21,222 nucleotides of DNA, from positions 1-21,222 of the forward strand of contig JAKMGS010000016.1 of the NCBI GenBank assembly GCA_022424815.1, read 5' to 3'. This document shows positions 14,689-21,222 of the stretch, in pieces. Position 1 is the first letter of the stretch, and each line of letters opens with the position of its first letter. The notes under the pieces were generated by a model. It was given only the letters and a program-made list of their open reading frames with translations, searched no databases and was not told the origin of the DNA. Source of the DNA: Schleiferiaceae bacterium (GTDB taxonomy: Bacteria; Bacteroidota; Bacteroidia; Flavobacteriales; Schleiferiaceae). The position numbers were made by a program, and so were the translations under genes.

Positions 14689-14723
14689 ACACGAACGGCG
14701 GCCCTGCGGGCCGCCGTTCGTGT
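14689..14723. terminator. Bidirectional terminator-like hairpin, 16-bp perfect stem
   Basis: ACACGAACGGCGGCCC (14689-14704) pairs perfectly with 14708-14723 around the loop TGC. It sits between the convergent exported-protein gene and dnaN, and can serve both strands. No strong U-run on either side. The core resembles 7592-7620. Confidence 0.8.
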
Positions 14724-14741
14724 ATCTAAAAATTCTTTGCT

Positions 14742-15863
14742 TTAGTGGTTGAGCATCACCGGCATAACGAGCATGAGCAAATCCTCGCCATCGTCCATTC
14801 CGTCCGCCGGAATCAAGATCCCTGCACGGTTTGGCGCTGACATTTCCATGCGCACATTATCGCTACCCAAGTTTCCGAGCATCTCCAAAAGGAAGCGAGA
14901 ATTGAAGCCAATCTCCATATCATCGCCTTGGTAATCACATGAAATGCGCTCGTGTGCTTTATTACTGAAATCTGGATCCTCGGCACTCACCGAAATTTCA
15001 GCCCCGGCGAGTTTCAATCTGATCTGGTGTGTGGTCTTGTTTGAGAAAATGGCCACACGCTTCACAGAAGAAGAGAACGCACCGCGGTCGATCAACATGA
15101 TGTTCGGGTTGCTTTGTGGAATGACCGCCTCGTAGTTCGGGTATTTACCATCAATCAATCGGCAAATCATCACTACATTATCAAACGTGAACTGCGCATT
15201 CGTGTTATTGTAAACTACCTCTACCTCGGAGCTGTCGTAGCTCAAAGAACCGCGCAACATATTCAACGGCTTCTTAGGCATAATGAACTCCGCCGTACTC
15301 GGCGCGCCTAGATCCGTTCTGCGGTAACGCACTAATTTGTGTGCATCCGTCGCTACGAACGTGAGGCTATTGGTATCAAACTGGAAGAACACCCCACTCA
15401 TTACTGGGCGAAGCTCGTCGTTACCCGTAGCGAACAAGGTCTTTGAAATACCGGTAACCAACGCTTCCGCTGGAACAGTTGCTTTGCTGGCATCCTCAAG
15501 CGCTGGGAAGGTTGGGAATTCCTCTCCATCGATGAAGGCCAAGCTGTATTTCCCATAATCTGAAGCCAATTCTATGGTGTGTGACGCCTCATCAAAGGTG
15601 AAGGTCAACGGCTGCTCTGGGAACGTCTTCAAGGTATCCATCAATACTTTGGCCGGAACCGCAGCACTGCCCTGATCTTCACTCTCTACCTCCAAGCTCA
15701 CGCTCATCATGGTCTCTAAATCAGAGGCGCTGATCGAAAGCTCGCCTTGCTTGAGTTCAAACAAGAAGTTGTCGAGAATAGGAAGGGTATTGTTGCTCTG
15801 TACAATGCCGCCGATCAGCTGCAATTGCTTCAAGAGTTTGGAACTGGATACTATAAACTTCAT
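14742..15863 (-). CDS. dnaN: DNA polymerase III beta subunit (sliding clamp)
   Basis: DnaN is the ring-shaped dimeric clamp that tethers the replicative polymerase and other factors to DNA. The product is 373 residues, the standard length. The start MKFIVSSSKLLKQLQ and the strands NTLPILDNFLFEL, SASDLETMMSV, AVPAKVLMDTLKTFP, FIDGEEFPTFP, LFATGNDELRPVMSGVFF, DAHKLVRYR, RLIDGKYPNYEAVIP and the C-terminal LVMPVMLNH all match the three-domain clamp fold. ATG is at 15863. The gene lies downstream of gldFG and the DUF4340 gene in the same direction, but a perfect promoter box and a palindrome separate it, so it is probably transcribed on its own as well as by read-through. In many bacteria dnaN lies beside dnaA; here the Bacteroidota-style gldG neighbour is seen. 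Confidence 0.98.
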   Translation of the reverse strand: MKFIVSSSKLLKQLQLIGGIVQSNNTLPILDNFLFELKQGELSISASDLETMMSVSLEVESEDQGSAAVPAKVLMDTLKTFPEQPLTFTFDEASHTIELASDYGKYSLAFIDGEEFPTFPALEDASKATVPAEALVTGISKTLFATGNDELRPVMSGVFFQFDTNSLTFVATDAHKLVRYRRTDLGAPSTAEFIMPKKPLNMLRGSLSYDSSEVEVVYNNTNAQFTFDNVVMICRLIDGKYPNYEAVIPQSNPNIMLIDRGAFSSSVKRVAIFSNKTTHQIRLKLAGAEISVSAEDPDFSNKAHERISCDYQGDDMEIGFNSRFLLEMLGNLGSDNVRMEMSAPNRAGILIPADGMDDGEDLLMLVMPVMLNH

Positions 15864-15891
15864 CGCATCAAATATTTAAAAGCGTATCTAA

Positions 15892-15899
15892 CAAATATA
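15892..15899 (-). promoter_or_regulatory. Predicted dnaN promoter, -7 element
   Basis: TATATTTG on the minus strand is a perfect TAnnTTTG match, 28 bases before the dnaN ATG. It abuts the palindrome at 15899-15937, which occupies the -33 position. Confidence 0.65.
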
Positions 15900-15937
15900 A
15901 TTGGGCAGGGCCCTAAAGTGGGGCGCTGGGCCCAATT
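15899..15937. repeat. Inverted repeat upstream of dnaN
   Basis: AATTGGGC at 15899-15906 and its perfect complement at 15930-15937, separated by 23 bases. Inside, two GGGCCC palindromes (15908-15913 and 15928-15933) can also pair with each other. It may be the terminator of the gldFG-DUF4340 operon or an operator on dnaN; the sequence alone cannot decide. Confidence 0.6.
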
Positions 15938-15976
15938 TTATTTTGCACAATTGTTAATAATCAAACTAAGGCTAAA

Positions 15977-17020
15977 TCACTGTTGCTCAGCGAAATCCCA
16001 TCTTGATTTGAGCAAATTGCGCCAGCCGTAACGCTGTATGAGAACCATGCGGCCGTCGGGCAATTCGGCATAAAAACGATCAGGGTCCCATTGATGGGGT
16101 ACTCCCTCGGCATCGAGCTGCTCGCGATCCGGGCGCTTCCAGAAAGCACGAATGGGCAGCATACCATTGTCCACCGTATGTACGTTCAATTCAAAAGCAG
16201 GGGCCGAACTTAAAATACTATCTTTTTTCTCCCAAATGTTATCGCTTGGAATAATAGCACCCTCATACTTCAAAGTCTCAATACTCCCAACTACAGTCAA
16301 AAGCTCCAGTGAATTGGCCACCGGCAAAGGCTCAAACTCCCCACCAACGAGCGACCAGCTCTCGGCATCGGTAGCCGGTTCAACCAAGGTGCCTTCCTTC
16401 ACATTCTGGCGCGTGATCATCCAACCGTTGGCTGGAATGGCGGGTAATGCCATCTCAATGGCCTTGATCTCTCTGGGCGCTAACCCAAAGATGGTACGGT
16501 CGCGCCACAGGTTTTCTTCGGTGAAAAACCTGGTGGTCAAATAGCCGTTGAAGCCTTGGATGTACACTGCAAAAGGCAAATCTGATCCTGCCATTTTATA
16601 ATACGTCCCCAACATATCCGGGGTTTCTGTACCGACGGTGTATTTCTTGATTAATTGGTCCCCGGCATATACTTCCACCCAGCGACCGTACACTTCCATA
16701 CGTTGATTCACCTGCTCCACGGCACTTTCTTGTACAAAGTGCTTTAGAGTCACCTTGCTCAAGGTCTCTAACAACACCTCAATGGCATCTTGGCGTACAG
16801 GCCACTGCCCCTCTCCCACGACCCAACGATCGCCTACGCGCTCCAACACCACAGTGCTCGGTTGTTTGTCGCTGATGACCACTTTGGTGATCTGCGAAGC
16901 ATCAGTCACGGCAAAATCGTATTGGGCCTTTAACTCTTCCAGACCATCACTGGAAGTCGATTGGCAAGCCATTAAGCCCCACAGTGCTGTGGATAGTAGT
17001 AGGAGTTTACCTGCGTGCAT
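15977..17020 (-). CDS. DUF4340-domain lipoprotein
   Basis: The product is 347 residues with a lipoprotein signal peptide: K5, then LLLLSTALWGLMAC with Cys19. The mature protein starts with a low-complexity Ser/Asp stretch and continues as a DUF4340-like domain: ITKVVISDKQPSTVVLERVGDRWVVG (about 43-68; key WVVG), the ALPVRQDAIE-type region as PVRQDAIEVLLETLSKV, and FFTEENLWRDRTIFGLAPREI (~165-185). Such proteins are usual next to gldG or related ABC genes and are thought to be exported accessory proteins of that transporter. The ATG at 17020 overlaps the end of gldFG by 14 bases, so it is translated in tight coupling. The function is not established. Confidence 0.87.
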   Translation of the reverse strand: MHAGKLLLLSTALWGLMACQSTSSDGLEELKAQYDFAVTDASQITKVVISDKQPSTVVLERVGDRWVVGEGQWPVRQDAIEVLLETLSKVTLKHFVQESAVEQVNQRMEVYGRWVEVYAGDQLIKKYTVGTETPDMLGTYYKMAGSDLPFAVYIQGFNGYLTTRFFTEENLWRDRTIFGLAPREIKAIEMALPAIPANGWMITRQNVKEGTLVEPATDAESWSLVGGEFEPLPVANSLELLTVVGSIETLKYEGAIIPSDNIWEKKDSILSSAPAFELNVHTVDNGMLPIRAFWKRPDREQLDAEGVPHQWDPDRFYAELPDGRMVLIQRYGWRNLLKSRWDFAEQQ

Positions 17021-19421
17021 AGCGTCTTTTTCGTTGTAGGAAGAAGATGAAAGCAGCCAGTGCTAGGACCAATTCCGGCAAAGCCACATTCAAAAACTTC
17101 CAATAATTGGCTTCCGCCACAATCATTTCCCCATCCAACAAGCGCAACTTCACATCCCGCGTTCGGGTTTGCATCAGACCGATATCGTCCAACATGTAAT
17201 CCACGGTGTTGAGCACCAAGTCATCATTGCCGTATTGAATGCCCATGTACTGATCGTAACCCAGAGGCAAAGGCTGTCCTCGTGGAATTTCAGGGTTGAT
17301 TAAATTTACTTGGTTACGAATAAAATCACCATCACTAAAGACCGCCATAGCTGTCTCAGGACTTTTCTTAAGTTGCGGCAATCCTACACCAGCCTTTGGA
17401 GCCAACCGGTTTGCGTAGGCACTCTCAAAACTTCCTTCCAAAAGCACCGCAGGCATCAAATTGCGCTGTGTAAAAGCGCGGGGGTCAGGGCGGTTGTAGA
17501 GCATCTCCAGGCTGACGGTATGTGGTGCTGCTAACGAACGGGCATTCGCGGAGCTCAACAGGAGCGGTGTTTTCTTAATGCCTGGTGCCTCAACCGTATC
17601 TAAGGTAGAGCTGAACTCACCCTTAACCGCATTCATATTTGCTACAGCAGGGTGATCGGTAGCTCCCCAAAGGGGAAAATATACCCAGGGATTGATGCTT
17701 CGTCTATCGTTTACTCCCGCGCAGCGTACATCCTGAACCAGGTCCGCATTGATGCGTACTCCATATTTAAACAAGAGATCGGTTAGGTTCAGGTCATAGA
17801 TGATCGGGTACGCTAAGAACTCTGGACCATAACTTAGGCTGTCCATTTCTGCATGTACCCCGTCAAGGAACCAAAGTATTTTGCCGCCACCCATCAGAAA
17901 CTGGTCCAACAAGTACTTATCCATTTCAGGAAACGGTTGAGTTGGTTTGGCTACAACGAGTAGGTCATAAGTATTCATACGACGCACCATATCACTTAAA
18001 TCAGCTTCACCGTTTGCATCTGCTTTGTAGGCCTGTAATGAAAAACGATCTACTGCATAATTTTCACTCAAGGCCATACCTATTCCCGCGGTTTGTACCG
18101 CAGTGAGCTCGCCGTGGCCTGTGACCATACCTACCTTCGGCTTATCCGTGATAAGCAAGGCATTCAGTGCACGGGCTAGGTTGAATTCTAATTGTTGAAT
18201 ACTGATATTGACCTGTTCTGCAGGATCGAAAACCATTACGTTCTCCAAAAGAACAGCGGATACTTCTTGCTCCTTATACGTCATTGTCGCACCTGGGAAG
18301 ACATTCAACACACTCTGGCCGTCTGCATTTTGTACTTGAAGTTGAACGGCGTTGATGCCCTTTGTGGCCAATTGGTTCTTAAACTCCCCCGCATTCTCCA
18401 CATTGTTCGGGTTGATGAACTCAAAGAAGATATTTCCATTGCGCGCGGCCCACTCTTCGAGCATGTAGCGCGTTTCTATTTTCAATCGTTCGAATCCTGC
18501 AGGAAACTCGCCTTCTAAATACACGGTGATGAGGATTGGTTCCGATACTTGATCCAATAAACTTTCTGTACCCTCGCTCAGGCTGTAGCGCTTTTCCTCG
18601 GTCAAATCCAAACGCATACGCACAGCACTGCTTCCGGCCGCGATTACCAGACCTATTCCCATCCAGATCAAAGCCTTCTTCCAAGGCTTACGCAGGTGAT
18701 TCTTTGCCAATACACCCAGGGTGAGTCCAATGAACAGGAACACAACTCCAATGAAGTAGCCTACATCTCGCAGGTCTAAAACACCACGAGCCATGCTCAG
18801 ATAGTGTTCGTTCATTCCAAGGGTGCGAACAGTCAGTTCCCAGCCGGAAAATTTGTATAAATCGGCCAATGATTCAAAGCCTAAATACATTCCAAAATTC
18901 AAGGCTACTCCCAACACAAAGGCTACCACATTGTTGGACGTCAAGGCACTCGCCATCAAAGCCACCGCAGTATAGGCAGCGCCTATAGCTAAAAGGCCAA
19001 CAAAAGAACCTATAGCTGCACCCCAGTCGAGGTTCCCTACCGGCGACCCCAGCATTCGCACACTCCACAGATATACGAGCGTGGGAAGAATGGAAAAAAT
19101 GACCACTGTGAAAGTCCCGAAAAACTTGGCCCAGATCAGTTGTATCAGAGAGATAGGACGCACAATAAGCAACTCCATCATCCCGGATTTGATCTCGTCG
19201 CTGAATACCCGCATACTAATGGCAGGAATGAGGAACAAGAAGACCCAAGGTGCCAGTCCGAAATAGTTCTCTAGTGTGGCATAACCGCCTTCCAATATGT
19301 TGAATGGACCGTTAAATACCCAAAGTAGTAGACCGTTAATCAACAAGTAGATCCCAATAATCAAATACCCTAGGATGCCAGAGAAGTATACGTTGAGTTC
19401 TTTCTTGAGTTGTGCTATCAT
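17007..19421 (-). CDS. gldFG: GldF-GldG fusion, gliding-motility ABC transporter permease plus GldG
   Basis: A single 804-residue reading frame with no stop or frameshift. Residues ~1-243 are GldF, an ABC-2-type permease: MIAQLKKELNVYFSGILGYL start, AISMRVFSDEIKSGMMELLIVRP (69-90; key EIKSGMMELL) and about six hydrophobic helices. From ~244 comes GldG: a basic stretch RKPWKKA, a TM helix (251-266), the DLTEEKRYSLSEGT motif (272-285), then a long extracytoplasmic region and a C-terminal TM helix with a basic tail (RKRRYARR). In Flavobacterium johnsoniae GldF (~240 aa) and GldG (~560 aa) are separate and, with the ATPase GldA, form an ABC transporter needed for gliding. GldA is not in this window. 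An internal ATG at codon 254 (18660-18662) could in principle give free GldG. The start overlaps the ABM gene stop (ATGA). Confidence 0.9.
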   Translation of the reverse strand: MIAQLKKELNVYFSGILGYLIIGIYLLINGLLLWVFNGPFNILEGGYATLENYFGLAPWVFLFLIPAISMRVFSDEIKSGMMELLIVRPISLIQLIWAKFFGTFTVVIFSILPTLVYLWSVRMLGSPVGNLDWGAAIGSFVGLLAIGAAYTAVALMASALTSNNVVAFVLGVALNFGMYLGFESLADLYKFSGWELTVRTLGMNEHYLSMARGVLDLRDVGYFIGVVFLFIGLTLGVLAKNHLRKPWKKALIWMGIGLVIAAGSSAVRMRLDLTEEKRYSLSEGTESLLDQVSEPILITVYLEGEFPAGFERLKIETRYMLEEWAARNGNIFFEFINPNNVENAGEFKNQLATKGINAVQLQVQNADGQSVLNVFPGATMTYKEQEVSAVLLENVMVFDPAEQVNISIQQLEFNLARALNALLITDKPKVGMVTGHGELTAVQTAGIGMALSENYAVDRFSLQAYKADANGEADLSDMVRRMNTYDLLVVAKPTQPFPEMDKYLLDQFLMGGGKILWFLDGVHAEMDSLSYGPEFLAYPIIYDLNLTDLLFKYGVRINADLVQDVRCAGVNDRRSINPWVYFPLWGATDHPAVANMNAVKGEFSSTLDTVEAPGIKKTPLLLSSANARSLAAPHTVSLEMLYNRPDPRAFTQRNLMPAVLLEGSFESAYANRLAPKAGVGLPQLKKSPETAMAVFSDGDFIRNQVNLINPEIPRGQPLPLGYDQYMGIQYGNDDLVLNTVDYMLDDIGLMQTRTRDVKLRLLDGEMIVAEANYWKFLNVALPELVLALAAFIFFLQRKRRYARR

Positions 19422-19714
19422 GGTTGTTGATCAAATAATTCTTCGCAGGTCCATGCCTTTGGCTTGCCCGAAAATAATGCTTTTGTCTGTGGCCACACCT
19501 CTTTAAAAACCGTGCTGTGTCTATAGGCGTTTAAATACGCTTCCGATTCCCAGCGGCTGTATGTAAAAAAGTGTTCGTCGCCTCGCAACATCTTTACGCC
19601 AAAGCAGCCTTCTGCTCCTGCAATTTGTGCTTTGTACTTATCAAAAAGGGCAATGAACGCCTCTCCTTCTTTTCGCTGCGGATCGATGGGTAGTTGTACA
19701 ATTCTTGTGATCAT
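19418..19714 (-). CDS. ABM-domain protein, antibiotic biosynthesis monooxygenase family
   Basis: The product is a single-domain protein of 98 residues, cytoplasmic (no signal peptide). The sequence fits the ABM fold (PF03992), a small ferredoxin-like dimer: MITRIVQLPIDPQRKEGEAF, then FDKYKAQIAGAEGCFGVKML (strand-helix with AGAEG), DEHFFTYSRWESEAYLNAYRHS (key SRWESEAY and RHS) and the VFKEVWPQTKALF end. The family includes YgiN-like quinol monooxygenases and haem-degrading IsdG; the IsdG haem-site Asn/Trp/His set is not evident here, so the activity cannot be named. It overlaps both neighbours by 4 bases (ATGA), between the SAM-hydrolase-like gene and gldFG, so it is translationally coupled. 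Its biological job in this operon is unknown. Confidence 0.85.
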   Translation of the reverse strand: MITRIVQLPIDPQRKEGEAFIALFDKYKAQIAGAEGCFGVKMLRGDEHFFTYSRWESEAYLNAYRHSTVFKEVWPQTKALFSGKPKAWTCEELFDQQP

Positions 19715-20499
19715 ACAAAGTCGATTCTTACCCAGTCGTTAATGTTCAGCCCTAAGAGTTCGTTGGAGCCCTTTATGTGCTCCCCTCCACTCTTGCCTAC
19801 AGCCACACACAACATACCGTGCGCATCCCATACCCCGGCGATTTTACCCTGCGGAACTTCGCCGATGCGCTCATAGATCTTTGCAATGCTTCTGTTACGT
19901 GAAGTTTCTACCGATGCGCGGCGGCCTTTTTGATGAGCCTCAAATAGGGTTCGTGAAATATTGGTAATACAGGTGCCATGATGATCAATATACACAACGT
20001 TTCCACGAATAGCATACTCATCCAACGAAGGCGCTGATGTTTTGAGCTTTTTGATTTTAGTCAAACTTGGACCCAACAAATCCACCTTGCCACCTTCACT
20101 TAAATGCGCTGCGGCACTCGCGAACAGTCCGTGCACATCCATGGGGTCAATGCCACGGATATCTAGAATTCGAGCGGCCACAATCTTCGCCTGCTCCAAG
20201 ACACTGGCCAAGATGCCGTTGTTGGGCGCAAGAAAGAATTGGCCATCGGCCTTCATGCAAATGTATTCCAAGCCCTCCCGTGGCGCGCTGCCCACATACA
20301 TGATGTGGATACTCCCCGGCGGGAACGCGGCATAGGAACGCTTCAACAAAAAGGCTGCTTGCAACACATTGTGCGGCTCGATGTCATGGCTAATGTCCAC
20401 CCATTGCAACCCTTTGACGCGGCGAATGAACTGCGCTTTTGCGAGGGCCACGTTAGGATCTTTTAACCCGAAATCAGAAGTTACTGTAATTACCGCCAT
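19711..20499 (-). CDS. SAM hydroxide adenosyltransferase (DUF62)-family protein
   Basis: The product is 262 residues, the family's usual length, cytoplasmic. Members hydrolyse S-adenosylmethionine to adenosine and methionine, or act as halogenases. Visible motifs: VITVTSDFGLKD (3-14), VDISHDIEPHN (34-44), PPGSIHIMYVGSAPREG (60-76), FLAPNNGILASV (89-100), DVHGLF (121-126), YIDHHGTCITNISR (170-183) and a C-terminal SNELLGLNINDWVRID. In characterised members an Asp-Arg-His triad is proposed, with the Asp in VDPGVG and the His in FHGRD. Here VDPGVG is replaced by VGSAPREG, so the Asp is missing, while an Arg (74) and a His (123) remain. Catalysis is therefore uncertain. ATG at 20499; it is first in the operon and diverges from phoH across a palindromic promoter region. 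Confidence 0.85.
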   Translation of the reverse strand: MAVITVTSDFGLKDPNVALAKAQFIRRVKGLQWVDISHDIEPHNVLQAAFLLKRSYAAFPPGSIHIMYVGSAPREGLEYICMKADGQFFLAPNNGILASVLEQAKIVAARILDIRGIDPMDVHGLFASAAAHLSEGGKVDLLGPSLTKIKKLKTSAPSLDEYAIRGNVVYIDHHGTCITNISRTLFEAHQKGRRASVETSRNRSIAKIYERIGEVPQGKIAGVWDAHGMLCVAVGKSGGEHIKGSNELLGLNINDWVRIDFV

Positions 20500-20539
20500 A
20501 GAGGGGCTATTGCCGCGTTGAGGATTGGTGAAAATGTAG

Positions 20540-20557
20540 TTACTTTGTCAAAAGTAA
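20540..20557. promoter_or_regulatory. Palindromic divergent promoter of the SAM-hydrolase operon and phoH
   Basis: TTACTTT (20540-20546) and its perfect complement (20551-20557) with spacer GTCA. The minus strand has TACTTTTG at 20549-20556, an exact TAnnTTTG box for the leftward operon, 49 bases before its ATG. The plus strand has TTACTTTG (20540-20547), a one-mismatch box for phoH, with a TTG at 20518-20520 about 19 bases upstream as a possible -33. Confidence 0.6.
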
Positions 20558-20598
20558 GGCAATTCCGCCTTCCATTTCATCAACTAAGCGAGCAGTAA

Positions 20599-21222
20599 TT
20601 GACAGAACGCCTTTTTGAACTCAACGGAGCTGAACCGTCCCAGTTATACGGCCCCAGCAATACTTTTCTAAAACAGATCGGCGTCCACTTTCCGACGCTG
20701 AAAATTGTCGCACGTGGACATTCCATCAAAGTCATTGGGCCGGACAACGTAATGGACGAGTTTGAAGATAAACTTGAGGCCATTCTCGCCTATGTCAGTG
20801 CCAATAAAACACTGGATCAGAGAGCGTTTGATCACTTGATTCAAGCACAAGATGCTGCGAAGGTGAACCACACTCTGCTTAAGGACGAGATCATTCTTCA
20901 CGGGCCTAACGGTAGAATCATCAAGGCAAAAACCGTCAATCAATACAAGCTCATCGAAGCTTCTGTTGAAAATGATCTGGTCTTTGCTGTGGGACCCGCG
21001 GGAACTGGTAAAACATATACGGCCGTGGCATTGGCCGTACGTGCGTTAAAAAATCGCGAGGTTCGTCGCATTATTATGACCCGTCCCGCCGTGGAAGCTG
21101 GGGAAAATTTGGGCTTTTTACCAGGGGATTTAAAGGAAAAATTAGACCCCTACCTCCAACCCTTATACGATGCCTTGCGCGACATGTTGCCAAAGGAGAA
21201 GTTGGAGTATTTCCTTGAAAAT
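20599..21222 (+). CDS. phoH: PhoH-family ATPase, 3' end cut by the window
   Basis: 208 codons are visible and the frame is still open at the last base; PhoH proteins are usually ~320-350 residues. The start must be TTG at 20599: an in-frame TAA lies directly before it (20596-20598), and the next ATG (codon 53) is inside the conserved N-terminal domain. Seen: ELNGAEPSQLYGPSN (7-21), LKIVARGHSIKVIG (34-47), then AKTVNQYKLIEASVENDLVFAVGPAGTGKTYTAVALA with Walker A GPAGTGKT at 132-139, and MTRPAVEAGENLGFLPGDLKEKLDPYLQPLYDAL, the hallmark of the family (key RPAVEAGExLGFLPGD). PhoH proteins are cytoplasmic ATPases linked to RNA metabolism and phosphate starvation; the exact role is not settled. It diverges from the SAM-hydrolase-like operon. 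Confidence 0.95.
   Translation, partial: MTERLFELNGAEPSQLYGPSNTFLKQIGVHFPTLKIVARGHSIKVIGPDNVMDEFEDKLEAILAYVSANKTLDQRAFDHLIQAQDAAKVNHTLLKDEIILHGPNGRIIKAKTVNQYKLIEASVENDLVFAVGPAGTGKTYTAVALAVRALKNREVRRIIMTRPAVEAGENLGFLPGDLKEKLDPYLQPLYDALRDMLPKEKLEYFLEN

Noticed and set aside
18640..18720. Frameshift or assembly join between gldF and gldG
   Set aside because: The frame is continuous, residues on both sides fit their families and a plausible basic linker is present; no sign of an error is visible in the sequence itself.
1..21222. CRISPR arrays, insertion sequences, prophage, tRNA or rRNA genes
   Set aside because: I saw no regularly spaced repeats, transposase or integrase genes, terminal repeats, or tRNA/rRNA-like stretches on either strand.

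Overview
This window is chromosomal, gene-dense and almost wholly housekeeping. It comes from a member of the Bacteroidota, most likely Flavobacteriales and near the marine Cryomorphaceae/Schleiferiaceae; the lineage is inferred, not proven. Supporting evidence is a short (287 aa) primary sigma factor without region 1.1, repeated TAnnTTTG promoter elements (the Bacteroidota -7 box), gliding-motility genes gldF/gldG next to dnaN, the Bacteroidota-type GlmU-like protein, and several Sec-type lipoproteins.

Layout. (1) 1-5024, plus strand: a tight operon, folE (5' end cut by the window) - cysS - yidD - PD40 lipoprotein - lgt - DUF192 protein. It mixes folate/pterin and tRNA-charging genes with envelope biogenesis. 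(2) 5052-8571, plus: a gene-expression block of rpsO (own promoter), an intergenic hairpin, pnp, a long GC-rich hairpin, the primary sigma factor gene and a good intrinsic terminator. (3) 8566-10797: rpe (plus) converges with and overlaps the GlmU-like gene (minus), which is preceded by rpmE type B (minus) with terminator, leader hairpin and promoter. (4) 10858-14723: a beta-helix-like lipoprotein (plus), a LuxC-type acyl-CoA reductase (minus), a 2[4Fe-4S] ferredoxin (plus, divergent from the reductase) and an unrecognised exported protein (plus), closed by a perfect 16-bp hairpin. (5) 14742-20499, minus: an SAM-hydrolase-family protein - ABM-domain protein - GldF/GldG fusion - DUF4340 lipoprotein, translationally overlapped end to end, followed by dnaN with its own promoter. 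(6) 20540-21222: a palindromic divergent promoter and the start of phoH (cut by the window end).

Most notable points. gldF and gldG are one 804-codon reading frame. Lgt carries an unusually long insert between two active-site motifs and has Tyr where the HPSQ motif normally has His. The SAM-hydrolase-like protein lacks the DPGVG motif. Two divergent gene pairs have face-to-face -7 elements, one of them inside a perfect inverted repeat. Two long intergenic hairpins share a TGC loop core. I saw no CRISPR array, insertion sequence, prophage, rRNA or tRNA, and no gene-free stretch over 300 bases. I do not see a wholly new defence or biosynthetic system here.
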